DNA of 64,000 nucleotides, taken from contig JAIXYZ010000007.1 of NCBI GenBank assembly GCA_027489955.1, positions 62,001 through 126,000 on the forward strand, given 5' to 3'. Position numbers and translations under genes: made by a program. Position 1 is the first letter of the stretch. The number at the start of each line of letters is the position of its first letter. The DNA is from Hyphomicrobiales bacterium. Its GTDB lineage: Bacteria; Pseudomonadota; Alphaproteobacteria; Rhizobiales; Beijerinckiaceae. Positions 45,658 to 54,503 of this stretch are shown one piece after another. A model generated the notes under the pieces. That model saw nothing but the letters and a program-made list of their open reading frames with translations, made no database searches and was not told where the DNA came from.

Positions 45658-47044
45658 CTTCGCCCTCATCCACGGACTCGACCACGAAGTCGTCATCGTC
45701 GTCTTCGGGCTCTTCGGGCTCTACGGGCTCATCTTGAAACTGGAGGTCGCCGACAATATGACGCTCGGCGGTGAGCTGCAGGAGCCGGCCGGCGAGAATG
45801 AGACGCTGATTTCCGTCCAAGACGATGATGCGCTCGGCCTGGCCCTCGGCCAACCAGACCGCGAAAGCCTCCTGAAGCTGACGCCAGTGCTGGTTCCACC
45901 AATTTTTGCAGAACCGGCGACGGATTGGTGAGGTGCGCTTCGGGTCGGCGATAGCCGTCTGACCATCGTCTGAGAAGGCAACGTAGGGCTTGAAGCGGAC
46001 GAAGGCAGGCGGCCCGAGAACCACGCTGATCTTCATGGCGAGGTGCCAATAGACTTTGTTGCGCTCACTGCGTCCAACGACGTTCTTATTGGTCCGTCGT
46101 CCTGACGCCGCCGTGTATGGCACTTTGTTGTTCAGCAACAAGCCATCGGGGAAGTAAAAAGCGCTCGACCCACGCTGTAGAAGTACCTTCATTCCGCGCT
46201 GCGTCAGATGACGTTCGACATGCTGGCGCAGAAGCGCGGTGGCGATGTTAGAGGCTTCCACCCGACGAGGCGTTGTCACATCGACGACTTCGCCCGACAG
46301 GAAAGTCTCCAATGGCGCACGCGCGCGAAGCGCGACTACCATCGGCGTCGGCAAGGCGGCGTTAATCTCGTCCAGCCCCGCAAAGGTAATCAGGAGCTGG
46401 TAGAACTGCGCAAATGGGATGCCGCTTGCGCTAAGCGCCCGGGTAATTGCCGCCCCGTCTGCGTTGTGTTGTAGGTAGCGAACTTCAACCGGCAAAGCGA
46501 TGATAGGTAACAGGCTGGTGAGGACAGGTTCGGCTTCGTTGCTGACCAACGCCGCCGTTTTTACTGCATCCTGGCGCCAGCGTTCGAACTCCGCGGTCTG
46601 ATCTTGATTTGTCCGGGGTACGCTGGCAGTTTCCAGCGTGTCCAACAGCTCGATCAAGCGCTTTCCCCATCCCTGGCTGAAGTCTAGCGCATTGAGCTGG
46701 TGGACGAGAATGGGAAAGTCGCTGAAGGCTACGTCGTCGAGCCGTACCGGAATTATAAACGCCGGATCGTTCAGCGCCTTGCGCACCGCGTCCGCCACCG
46801 ACAGCTCATGGCGCACACCCTGGCGCTTGGGATCGACGCTGGCCTTGGAGGCGACGTAGATCACCTTATAGGCGTGCTCGCGTAGAGCGTCCTCAATGGT
46901 GCCCCAGAAGGGCGTACCGCCTTTCAGACCGAACATGTCGGCCCAAACCTTGTAGCCATGGCCTGTTAAACGCGCCCCCAGCCAACGGACGAAATCATTA
47001 TCGTCCGGTGTCGCGTGGCAGATGAAGATCGTGTCTCGAGCCAT
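45650..47044 (-). CDS. TIR-APAZ protein (SPARTA effector)
   Basis: This 464-residue protein has an N-terminal TIR domain (about 1-135): DTIFICHATPDDNDFVRWL, the BB-loop region YKVWADMFGLKGGTPFW, and GVRHELSVADA, where E80 is the likely NADase glutamate. Residues about 150-430 form the APAZ region, which replaces the Argonaute N/PAZ half. The last 27 residues (438-464) are an acidic tail with 17 Asp/Glu. In known SPARTA complexes TIR-APAZ pairs one-to-one with the short Argonaute, and target recognition causes oligomerisation and NAD(P) hydrolysis, killing the infected cell. First gene of the two-gene operon; no promoter could be defined with confidence. Low GC. Confidence 0.92.
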   Translation of the reverse strand: MARDTIFICHATPDDNDFVRWLGARLTGHGYKVWADMFGLKGGTPFWGTIEDALREHAYKVIYVASKASVDPKRQGVRHELSVADAVRKALNDPAFIIPVRLDDVAFSDFPILVHQLNALDFSQGWGKRLIELLDTLETASVPRTNQDQTAEFERWRQDAVKTAALVSNEAEPVLTSLLPIIALPVEVRYLQHNADGAAITRALSASGIPFAQFYQLLITFAGLDEINAALPTPMVVALRARAPLETFLSGEVVDVTTPRRVEASNIATALLRQHVERHLTQRGMKVLLQRGSSAFYFPDGLLLNNKVPYTAASGRRTNKNVVGRSERNKVYWHLAMKISVVLGPPAFVRFKPYVAFSDDGQTAIADPKRTSPIRRRFCKNWWNQHWRQLQEAFAVWLAEGQAERIIVLDGNQRLILAGRLLQLTAERHIVGDLQFQDEPVEPEEPEDDDDDFVVESVDEGEDD

Positions 47045-47267
47045 CGAGCATTCACTTTACGGGAAGAATGAGCGAAGTTTAGTCCAAGCCCGCTTATCGG
47101 ACATAGGAACAAAAAAAGAACAAATTCGTAGAGCTGTCCACTAATCTCGATCAGCAGCAGCATCGCAAAATTGGGCCGCGCAAGCGGTCGGAGGATGAAG
47201 GTTACGCGGCATATGGCCCGCGGCAGAGCAAGCCATCGCAGCCTGCATGGCGCCACTAAGCCCCCCC

Positions 47268-48719
47268 TCACAACCCCCCGACACAAATATACTTGATGTC
47301 GAGATAGTCCTCGATCCCGTATTTGGAGCCTTCGCGGCCGAGGCCGGATTCCTTCATTCCGCCGAAGGGGGCGACTTCGGTGGTGATGATGCCTTCGTTG
47401 ATGCCGACCAGGCCGTATTTCAGCTTGCCCGACACGCGGAAGGCGCGGCCGAGGTCGCGGGTGTAGAAGTAGCAGGCCAGGCCATATTCGGTGTCGTTCG
47501 CCATGCGGATGCCGTCCTCCTCGGTCTCGAACCGGAAGACGGGGGCGACGGGGCCGAAAATCTCCTCTTTGGAGAAGCGCATGTCCTGCGTCGCCCCGGC
47601 GATGACGGTCGGCTGGTAGAAGGTGCCGCCCTTCTCGTGGCGTCCGCCGCCGGTGACGATGCGCCCGCCCTTGCCGCGGGCGTCGTCCACCAGTTCCTCC
47701 ACCTTGGCGAGCGCCTTGTCGTCGATGAGCGGGCCGATGGCGACGCCGTCCTCGGTGCCGGCGCCGACCTTCAGTTTGCGGCTGGCCTCGGCGAGCTTCT
47801 CCACGAAGGCGTCGTGGATGCCGGCCTGGACGTAGAACCGGTTGGTGCACACGCAGGTCTGCCCGGCATTGCGGTACTTGGCGGCCACCGCCCCGACTAC
47901 CGCGCGGTCGAGGTCCGCGTCGTCGAAGACCAGGAAGGGCGCATTGCCGCCGAGCTCCATGGAGACCTTCTTCACGGTCTCCGCCGCCTGGCGGATCAGG
48001 ATCTTGCCGACGCGCGTGGAGCCGGTGAACGTGATCTTGCGGACGAGCGGGTTGGCGGTGAATTCGCCGCCGATCGCCTCGGGGTCGCCGGTCACGATGT
48101 TGACCACGCCCCTGGGGATGCCGACCTCCTCGCACAGCGCGCCCCAGGCAAGGCCCGAATAGGGCGTCTGCTGCGCCGGCTTGATGACGGCGGTGCAGCC
48201 CGCCGCGATGGCCGGGCCGATCTTGCGCGAGAGCATGGAGGACGGGAAGTTCCAGGGCGTGATCGCCGCGACGACGCCCACCGGCTCCTTGGTGACGAGG
48301 ATGCGCCGGTCGGCCCAGGGCGAGGGGATGACGTCGCCGTAGGTCCGCCGCGCCTCCTCCGCGAACCAGAGCACGTAAGCCGCCGACATGCCGACCTCGC
48401 CTCGTGCTTCCGCCAGCGGCTTGCCCTGCTCCAGCGTCAGCAGGCGGGCGAGCGAGTCCTGGTTGTCCATGATGGCGTCGTGCAGGCGCCGCAGCATCTG
48501 GGCGCGCTCCTGGGCCGTGGTCTCGCGGAAGCTCTGGAACGCCTGGTGCGCGGCCTCGATGGCGCGGCGCGCCTCGGCGGCGCCGGCGTCCGGCACGGTG
48601 CCGATGACCTCGCCGGTCGCCGGGTTGGTGACCTCGCTCACCGCGCCCGAATCCGCCTGCAGCCATTCGCCGCCGATGAGGATGCGCTCGCGCTTGTAGG
48701 GATGGGCGTGGGTCAGCAT
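47268..48719 (-). CDS. gabD: NAD(P)-dependent succinate-semialdehyde dehydrogenase-like aldehyde dehydrogenase
   Basis: This 483-residue aldehyde dehydrogenase has ITPWNFPSSMLSRKIGPA, the cofactor loop FTGSTRVGK, VSMELGGNAPFLVF (catalytic Glu), and NAGQTCVCTNRFYVQ with the catalytic Cys. The ending EVAPFGGMKESGLGREGSKYG is typical of the GabD group, which oxidises succinate semialdehyde to succinate in GABA breakdown. Two neighbouring cysteines (CVC) are typical. Start 48719 has AAGGA in front. The neighbouring genes do not add evidence for GABA use, so a related semialdehyde substrate is possible. Confidence 0.9.
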   Translation of the reverse strand: MLTHAHPYKRERILIGGEWLQADSGAVSEVTNPATGEVIGTVPDAGAAEARRAIEAAHQAFQSFRETTAQERAQMLRRLHDAIMDNQDSLARLLTLEQGKPLAEARGEVGMSAAYVLWFAEEARRTYGDVIPSPWADRRILVTKEPVGVVAAITPWNFPSSMLSRKIGPAIAAGCTAVIKPAQQTPYSGLAWGALCEEVGIPRGVVNIVTGDPEAIGGEFTANPLVRKITFTGSTRVGKILIRQAAETVKKVSMELGGNAPFLVFDDADLDRAVVGAVAAKYRNAGQTCVCTNRFYVQAGIHDAFVEKLAEASRKLKVGAGTEDGVAIGPLIDDKALAKVEELVDDARGKGGRIVTGGGRHEKGGTFYQPTVIAGATQDMRFSKEEIFGPVAPVFRFETEEDGIRMANDTEYGLACYFYTRDLGRAFRVSGKLKYGLVGINEGIITTEVAPFGGMKESGLGREGSKYGIEDYLDIKYICVGGL

Positions 48720-48940
48720 GGCGTGTCGTCCTTGTAAGGTCGGGTCCGGGGCGGCGGGCGGGGATGTGACACCGGAACGGCAGGTTCTGCAACCGCCGCT
48801 GGTGGCATCATATCGGCGGCGGCGCGGCCGTCCCCTTGCCCTGTCAATGCCGGCCGCATCGGATCGATCCCGATAGGCGGCGGAACATTCCTCATCGTCA
48901 GCCGTTGGGAAAGGCAAGTTCACAAAGGAGAATTCAAGCC

Positions 48941-49129
48941 ATGGGTAGCACTGCTGACAAGGTGAAGGGTCTCGCCAACGAAGCCGTGGGCAACGTGAAG
49001 CAGGCCGCCGGCAAGGCCACGGGCAACGATCGCCTGCAGGCCGAAGGCGCCGCTCAGGAGCTCAAGGGCGAGGGTCAGCAGGCCCTCGGCAAGACCAAGG
49101 ACCAGATCAAGAAGGCCACCAACCTCTGA
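48941..49129 (+). CDS. CsbD-like small stress protein
   Basis: This 62-residue hydrophilic protein ([18 protein letters not shown]...) has the CsbD repeat pattern KVKGxANExxGxxKQxxGKATGN. CsbD-like proteins are abundant in stress or stationary phase; their molecular role is unknown. AAAGGAG sits 11 bases before the ATG, and a strong terminator follows, so it is a single-gene unit with likely high expression. Confidence 0.93.
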   Translation: MGSTADKVKGLANEAVGNVKQAAGKATGNDRLQAEGAAQELKGEGQQALGKTKDQIKKATNL

Positions 49130-49153
49130 TTTCGAGGTGCCTTCGAAACGTTG

Positions 49154-49180
49154 AAAGCCGGCCTTCGGGCCGGCTTTTTT
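49154..49180 (+). terminator. Rho-independent terminator of the csbD-like gene
   Basis: AAAGCCGGCC-TTCG-GGCCGGCTTTTTT is a 10-bp stem with a TTCG tetraloop and a six-T run, 25 bases behind the stop. It is the clearest intrinsic terminator in the window. It may also serve the convergent HupE/UreJ gene from the other side. Confidence 0.93.
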
Positions 49181-49194
49181 CGTTCCGGCGCGGC

Positions 49195-49773
49195 TCAGGC
49201 CGCCGCCAGGATCAGCCCGGCGGCGGCGACCAGCGCCCCCGCGATGCGGATCAGCGCGGGGCGCGCGAAGACCGACAGGCCAAGGCCCAGCCCGGCCGCA
49301 TGCAGCAGCGCGGTCGCGGTCGCAAAGCCCAGGCTGTAGAGAACCGCCCCGTGGCCCGCATCCATCTCGGTGCCGTGGGCATGGCCGTGGAAGATGGCGA
49401 AGGCGCCCACCAGGGCCATCGCCGCCGGCACCGGCCAGCGCCACCCCAAGGCAATTGCGGCCCCTACCACGACGATGGAAGCGGCGATGCCTGCCTCCAC
49501 GAACGGCACCGCGACGCCAAGGATGCCCATGAGGCCGCCGGCGACCATCATGACGACGAAGGCCGTCGGCACCGCCCACAGGGCCCGGCCGCCGAGCGCC
49601 GCTGCGAACAGCCCGACCGTCACCATCGCGAGGACGTGATCGGCTCCCAGGATGGGGTGCATGAAGCCCGCCGCGAGCCCGGCCGTGTCGCCGATGCCGG
49701 TATGGGCGAAAGCCGGGCCGGCGACGAGAAGCGCGGCGGCGGCCGGGATGATGGAGCGCAGGATCTGTCGCAT
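49195..49773 (-). CDS. HupE/UreJ family nickel permease
   Basis: This 192-residue protein has a cleavable-like N-terminus (SIIPAAAALLVAGPAFAHTG) and about six helices. The HupE/UreJ signature is GLAAGFMHPILGADHVLAMV near residue 32, and FAIFHGHAHGTEM is the second His-rich block. The family moves Ni2+ for hydrogenase or urease. It ends the ureE-ureF-ureG run, 18 bases behind ureG, so it should supply nickel for urease. Confidence 0.92.
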   Translation of the reverse strand: MRQILRSIIPAAAALLVAGPAFAHTGIGDTAGLAAGFMHPILGADHVLAMVTVGLFAAALGGRALWAVPTAFVVMMVAGGLMGILGVAVPFVEAGIAASIVVVGAAIALGWRWPVPAAMALVGAFAIFHGHAHGTEMDAGHGAVLYSLGFATATALLHAAGLGLGLSVFARPALIRIAGALVAAAGLILAAA

Positions 49774-49791
49774 GGTTCCCTCTTCTAAGCG

Positions 49792-50436
49792 TCAGTTGTT
49801 GGAGACGGGCTGTCGCAGGCCGCCGGCCTGCTCGATGAAGTCGGCGATGGTGGAGACGCCGACGCCGCCACGGATATTGGCGAAGACGTAGGGACGCTTG
49901 CCGCGCATGCGCCTGGTGTCCTCCTCCATCACGGCGAGATCGGCGCCGACATGGGGCGCAAGGTCCGTCTTGTTCACGACCAGAAGGTCCGAGCGCGTGA
50001 TGCCGGGCCCGCCCTTTCGCGGGATCTTCTCCCCGCCCGCCACGTCGATCACGTAGATCGTCAGGTCGGCGAGCTCGGGCGAGAAGGTGGCGGCGAGGTT
50101 GTCGCCCCCCGATTCCACCAGGATCAGGTCGAGACCGGGAAACCGCTCGCGCATCGTGGCGATGGCGGCGAGATTGATCGAGGCGTCCTCGCGGATCGCC
50201 GTGTGCGGGCAGCCGCCCGTCTCCACGCCCATGATGCGCTCTTCCGGCAGCGCGCCGGCCACGGTGAGAAGCCGGGCGTCCTCCTTGGTGTAGATGTCGT
50301 TGGTGATGGCGCACAGGTCGTAGGTGCCGGACAGGCGCTTGCAGAGCGCCTCCATCAGCGCGGTCTTGCCGGAACCGACCGGGCCGCCGATGCCGACCCG
50401 CAGCGGCCCGTTGGCGGACTTCGTGGCTTGCGTCAT
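49792..50436 (-). CDS. ureG: Urease accessory GTPase UreG
   Basis: This 214-residue GTPase drives nickel insertion into urease. [18 protein letters not shown] is the P-loop, [16 protein letters not shown] holds the Cys-Pro-His nickel site, [15 protein letters not shown] follows and [14 protein letters not shown] is the guanine-recognition block. Its ATG overlaps the ureF stop by four bases. Confidence 0.97.
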   Translation of the reverse strand: MTQATKSANGPLRVGIGGPVGSGKTALMEALCKRLSGTYDLCAITNDIYTKEDARLLTVAGALPEERIMGVETGGCPHTAIREDASINLAAIATMRERFPGLDLILVESGGDNLAATFSPELADLTIYVIDVAGGEKIPRKGGPGITRSDLLVVNKTDLAPHVGADLAVMEEDTRRMRGKRPYVFANIRGGVGVSTIADFIEQAGGLRQPVSNN

Positions 50437-51161
50437 GAGCGGAAGAGCCTCGTGTACTGGGTTTCGTGACGGAGCGAACCGAGATCGGCGCGGAACGTCG
50501 CCGAGCCGAGGTCGTCGAGGGTCTGCGCCAGCGCGCGGGCGGCCACCTCCGCCACGATCGGAGCGAGCGCCGACAGAACGCGGGTTCCGGTCGTCTGGCC
50601 GATGGGCGCGAGCCTCACCGCGGCCGAGACGAGGTTCTGCACGAACCCGAAGACATAGGCGGGCGCCGCCTGGTCGAGCGGCAGGCCGTGCGCGGCCGCC
50701 GCGCGCGCCACCGCGACGGGATAGGCGACATCGCCGGAGAGCGCGTCGAGCCCGGCAGCGGGCCACGCGGCCAGCGTCGCATCCTGGAACGAGCGGCCCT
50801 GCTGCGCGGTCTCCAGGTAGAGCTCCGCCGACGGCGCCAGCGCGAGGGCCAGCGCGTTGATCTCCTCCAGGGCCGGCCTGTCGCCCGCCTGCGCCGCGCG
50901 GTAGGCGGCGGCGAACAGGATCGCGTCGTTGCGCCCAGCCCCGCGCGCGACGAGATCGGCGAGCCAGGCCGACAGCGTCGCCTCGTCGCGCACGTCCCCG
51001 GCCTCCACCGCCCATTCGAGCCCATGGGAATAGGCGAAGGCGCCGACCGGATAGGACGGAGACAGCCAGGCCATGAGCGGCAGCAGCGCTTGCGCCGCGA
51101 TCGCGCCCGCCTCTCCCGGCCCGGACGACCGCGCCCCGCGCGCGGCGCGTTCAGTGCCCAT
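50433..51161 (-). CDS. ureF: Urease accessory protein UreF
   Basis: This 242-residue all-helical protein forms the UreD-UreF-UreG activation complex. Family blocks are [24 protein letters not shown] and [14 protein letters not shown]-like helices, with [18 protein letters not shown] and [21 protein letters not shown]. Start 51161 lies 11 bases inside the ureE end. Longer upstream frames are the shadow of the ureE His tail. Confidence 0.94.
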   Translation of the reverse strand: MGTERAARGARSSGPGEAGAIAAQALLPLMAWLSPSYPVGAFAYSHGLEWAVEAGDVRDEATLSAWLADLVARGAGRNDAILFAAAYRAAQAGDRPALEEINALALALAPSAELYLETAQQGRSFQDATLAAWPAAGLDALSGDVAYPVAVARAAAAHGLPLDQAAPAYVFGFVQNLVSAAVRLAPIGQTTGTRVLSALAPIVAEVAARALAQTLDDLGSATFRADLGSLRHETQYTRLFRS

Positions 51162-51699
51162 GGTCGTGCCCGCAGCCGCATCCCGGGCCGTGGTGATGGT
51201 CGTGGTCGTGATCGTGATCGTGATCGTGGGAGCCGTGCGCGTGTCCGTGGCCGTGGTGGGAATGGCCGCCCTCCGCATAGGCGCCCTTCTCCGGCCGGAA
51301 CGGTCTCTCGACGATGGCCGTCTGCGCGCCAAGGCCGCGCAGCATGTCCACCAGCACGTGGTCGTAGGCGATGTAGATGGCGTCCGGCGTGATCTCCGCC
51401 GGTACGTGGCGGTTGCCGATATGCCAGGCGATGGTGACGAGGCGGGCGGAATTGGCGGTCCTGACCTCGACCAGCCTTTCCGCCGCCGCGCGCACCTCGA
51501 TGAGCCCCCCGTCCTCCAGCCGCAGCGCGTCCCCGTCGTCGAGCACGGTGGCCCGGTCGAGATCGAGGAGGAAGGCGGTCCCGCCGTCTCCGGTCAGGGC
51601 CATGCGGCGGCGATGGCGCTCGCCGTGATCGAGCGTGATCGTGTCGACCACGCGTTCGGGCTTCACCGCCAGGCGGCGGACGACGGACACGGCGCGCAT
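51151..51699 (-). CDS. ureE: Urease nickel metallochaperone UreE
   Basis: This 182-residue chaperone binds and delivers nickel. The N-terminal peptide-binding domain ([37 protein letters not shown] is split over the core) is followed by the metal domain with [13 protein letters not shown] (conserved His) and [10 protein letters not shown]. The last 40 residues are a His/Asp-rich tail ([27 protein letters not shown]) with many His and two Cys for nickel storage. It starts the second urease transcript, behind an oppositely oriented gene. Confidence 0.95.
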   Translation of the reverse strand: MRAVSVVRRLAVKPERVVDTITLDHGERHRRRMALTGDGGTAFLLDLDRATVLDDGDALRLEDGGLIEVRAAAERLVEVRTANSARLVTIAWHIGNRHVPAEITPDAIYIAYDHVLVDMLRGLGAQTAIVERPFRPEKGAYAEGGHSHHGHGHAHGSHDHDHDHDHDHHHGPGCGCGHDHGH

Positions 51700-51812
51700 G
51701 GTCAGGGCACTCGCGGCTGGATCGGGATTGCGGGCCTGGCCGCTTTTCCCAGATCATGAACGGGAATTAATTTGCGCGGCGCGCCGCGCCGGCGGACAAA
51801 TGACGCATCGTC

Positions 51813-52745
51813 ATGGGGACCGGTGCGATGGTGAAGTTCTGGCTGCTGCGGTTCCATCGCTGGCTGGCGGTGGCCTTCGCCCTCCCCCTCGCGGTCCTGG
51901 TCCTGACGGGCCTCGTCCTGTCCTTTGAGCCGATCGCGCAGACGAGCGGGCTGCGGCCCGGCAGCCTGACGCCGGCGGCCCTCGACGGGTTCCTGGCGAC
52001 GCACGATCCCGAGGGCCGCGCGCGCGGCCTGTCCCTGCGGCCCTACGAGGATCGGCTGACGATCAGCGGCGTCGGTCCGGAGGGCGCGGTCGACATCGAT
52101 GTCTCCACCGGCGCGGTCCGCGAGGACGATGGCCGGTTCTCGGGCCTGTTCGGGGAGGCGCGCGGCCTGCACGAGCATCTGGTGTTCGACCTCGGCTGGC
52201 TGGTGACCGCCTCGACTTTTGCGATGCTCGCCCTGGCCGTTCTGGGCATCGCCATGGGCTGGCCGCGCCTGCGCGCCAGCATGTCCGGCTGGCACCAGGG
52301 CATCGCGTGGTTCGCGCTTCCGCTCCTTGTGCTCAGCCCGCTCACGGGGCTCGCCCTCGCGCTGGGGGTCAGCTTCGCGGCCCCGGCGGCGCGCACCCAG
52401 CCGCTCCCGCTGCGCGAGGCCGCACGCATCGTGGCGCTGGCGAAGGACCCGTCCACCATCGTTTGGATCCGCAATCGCGGCGGACGGCAGCTCGCGCGCC
52501 TCAACGAAGGCGGCATGTTCAACGTCTATGCCGTGACGCGCGAGGGCCTGGTGGAGACGCCGCGGAACTGGCCGCGCCTGATCCACGAGGGCAATTTCGC
52601 CGGCATCTGGTCCGGCCTGATGAACGTCGCGGTGTCCCTGGCCTTCGTCGGCCTCATGGTGACGGGCGGCGTCATCTTCGCCCGCCGGCAATTGCGCCGC
52701 CGGCAGCGCCGCCGCCCCGTGGGGCGACAGCCGATCCCGGCCTGA
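51813..52745 (+). CDS. PepSY-associated membrane protein
   Basis: This 310-residue protein has the PepSY-TM layout: helix 1 at WLAVAFALPLAVLVLTGLVLSF (preceded by FHRW), a periplasmic PepSY-like segment, helices around VTASTFAMLALAVLGIAMGWP and IAWFALPLLVLSPLTGLALALG, and a last helix at AVSLAFVGLMVTGGVIF followed by an Arg-rich tail. HRW, HEH and WHQ give paired histidines as in membrane reductase-like PepSY proteins. Function is not known; ferric-siderophore reduction is suggested for relatives. It lies opposite to and between ureC and ureE, interrupting the urease gene order. ATG 51828 is an alternative start. Confidence 0.82.
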   Translation: MGTGAMVKFWLLRFHRWLAVAFALPLAVLVLTGLVLSFEPIAQTSGLRPGSLTPAALDGFLATHDPEGRARGLSLRPYEDRLTISGVGPEGAVDIDVSTGAVREDDGRFSGLFGEARGLHEHLVFDLGWLVTASTFAMLALAVLGIAMGWPRLRASMSGWHQGIAWFALPLLVLSPLTGLALALGVSFAAPAARTQPLPLREAARIVALAKDPSTIVWIRNRGGRQLARLNEGGMFNVYAVTREGLVETPRNWPRLIHEGNFAGIWSGLMNVAVSLAFVGLMVTGGVIFARRQLRRRQRRRPVGRQPIPA

Positions 52746-52762
52746 GGCGGCAGGCCCGCGCA

Positions 52763-54493
52763 TCAGAACAGGAAGTAGCGCTGCGCCATCGGCAGCACCG
52801 TGGCCGGCTCGCAGACCAGCAATTCGCCGTCCGCGCGCACGTCGTAGGTTTCCGGGTCGACCTCGATATGCGGCGTCGCACCGTTGAGGATCATGTCCTT
52901 CTTGCCGATGCCGCCGCGCACGTTCTCCACCGCGACGAGCGGCTTGGCGACGCCAAGGCGCGAGGCCAGCCCGTTCTCCACCGCCGCCTTCGACACGAAG
53001 GTGACCGAGGTCGAGGAAATCGCCCGGCCGAAGGCGCCGAACATCGGCCGGTAATGGACCGGCTGCGGCGTCGGGATCGAGGCATTGGGATCGCCCATGG
53101 GCGCCGCCGCGATGGCTCCGCCCTTGATGACGAGATCGGGCTTCACGCCGAAGAAGGCGGGCGTCCATACGACGAGATCGGCCATCTTGCCGACCTCCAC
53201 CGAGCCGATATGCCGCGAAATGCCGTGGGCGATGGCCGGGTTGATCGTGTACTTCGCGACATAGCGCCGGCAGCGCAGGTTGTCGTTGTCGCCTCTCTCC
53301 CCGGGCAGCGCGCCGCGCTGCTTCTTCATCTTGTCCGCGGTCTGCCAGGTGCGGATCACCACCTCGCCCACGCGGCCCATGGCCTGGCTGTCCGAGCTCA
53401 TCATCGACAGCGCGCCGATGTCGTGGAGGATGTCCTCCGCCGCGATCGTCTCCTTGCGGATGCGGCTCTCGGCGAAGGCGAGGTCCTCCGGGATCGACGG
53501 ATCGAGGTGGTGGCACACCATGAGCATGTCGAGGTGCTCGTCCAGTGTGTTCACCGTGAAGGGCCGCGTCGGATTGGTGGACGAGGGCAGGACGTTGGGC
53601 AGGCCCGCGACCTTGATGATGTCTGGCGCGTGGCCGCCGCCCGCCCCTTCCGTGTGGAAAGCGTGGATCGTGCGGCCCTTGAAGGCCGCGATCGTGTCCT
53701 CCACGAACCCGCTCTCGTTGAGCGTGTCGGTGTGGATCATGACCTGGATGTCGTACTCGTCCGCGACCGAGAGGCAGCAATCGATCGCTGCCGGCGTCGT
53801 GCCCCAGTCCTCGTGGAGCTTGAGCGCGCAGGCCCCCGCCTCGATCATCTCGGCGAGCGCCCTGGGCTGCGAGGCATTGCCCTTGCCCGCGAAGGCGAGG
53901 TTCATCGGAAAGGAATCCGCCGCCTCGATCATGCGCGCCAGGTGCCACGGACCGGGCGTGCACGTCGTCGCGAAGGTGCCGGTCGCCGGCCCCGTGCCGC
54001 CGCCCAGCATCGTGGTGACGCCGGAATACAGGGCCTCGTCGATCTGCTGCGGGCAGATGAAATGGATATGGCTGTCGAAGCCGCCGGCCGTGACGATCTT
54101 GGTCTCGCCCGCGATGACCTCGGTGCCCGGCCCGATCACTATGGTCACGCCCGGCTGGATGTCGGGGTTGCCGGCCTTGCCGATCGCCACGATGCGCCCG
54201 CCCGTGATGCCGATATCGGCCTTGACGATGCCCCAGTGATCGAGGATGACGGCGTTGGTGATCACCGTGTCCACGGCACCGTCGGCCCGGCTGAGCTGGG
54301 ACTGGCCCATGCCGTCGCGGATGACCTTGCCGCCGCCGAACTTCACCTCCTCGCCATAGGTGGTGAAATCCTTCTCGATCTCGATGACGAGCGAGGTGTC
54401 GGCGAGCCGCACCCTGTCGCCCGTCGTCGGCCCGAACATGTCGGCATAGGCCGAGCGGGGGAGCGAAGACCCTTGTGCGTTGCGGATCGTCAT
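52763..54493 (-). CDS. ureC: Urease alpha subunit
   Basis: This 576-residue subunit holds the dinickel centre that hydrolyses urea to ammonia and carbamate. Seen are [19 protein letters not shown] at the start, [14 protein letters not shown] (nickel His pair), [12 protein letters not shown] with the carbamylated lysine, [18 protein letters not shown], the flap MLMVCHHLD with the catalytic His, and [16 protein letters not shown]. Length and motifs are canonical. It follows the small exported-protein gene by ten bases. Confidence 0.98.
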   Translation of the reverse strand: MTIRNAQGSSLPRSAYADMFGPTTGDRVRLADTSLVIEIEKDFTTYGEEVKFGGGKVIRDGMGQSQLSRADGAVDTVITNAVILDHWGIVKADIGITGGRIVAIGKAGNPDIQPGVTIVIGPGTEVIAGETKIVTAGGFDSHIHFICPQQIDEALYSGVTTMLGGGTGPATGTFATTCTPGPWHLARMIEAADSFPMNLAFAGKGNASQPRALAEMIEAGACALKLHEDWGTTPAAIDCCLSVADEYDIQVMIHTDTLNESGFVEDTIAAFKGRTIHAFHTEGAGGGHAPDIIKVAGLPNVLPSSTNPTRPFTVNTLDEHLDMLMVCHHLDPSIPEDLAFAESRIRKETIAAEDILHDIGALSMMSSDSQAMGRVGEVVIRTWQTADKMKKQRGALPGERGDNDNLRCRRYVAKYTINPAIAHGISRHIGSVEVGKMADLVVWTPAFFGVKPDLVIKGGAIAAAPMGDPNASIPTPQPVHYRPMFGAFGRAISSTSVTFVSKAAVENGLASRLGVAKPLVAVENVRGGIGKKDMILNGATPHIEVDPETYDVRADGELLVCEPATVLPMAQRYFLF

Positions 54494-54503
54494 GGTCGGC
54501 TCC

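Noticed and set aside
45602-45931. Plus-strand 109-residue frame over the TIR-APAZ/Argonaute junction
   Set aside because: It is antisense to the defence genes and has no ribosome site or recognisable motif.
47045-47267. Promoter for the TIR-APAZ gene in the T-rich stretch near 47110
   Set aside because: A TTGTTC and a GATAAG can be found on the minus strand, but the spacing is 19 bases and other choices are equal; not strong enough to annotate.
43704-47270. tRNA-Thr 3' end as a proven attachment site
   Set aside because: No second copy of the tRNA 3' end was found at the far side of the AT-richer segment, and there is no integrase. It remains a hypothesis only.
51205-51235. Possible CRISPR-like or tandem repeat array
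   Set aside because: The short repeats encode the His/Asp tail of UreE and have no spacers.
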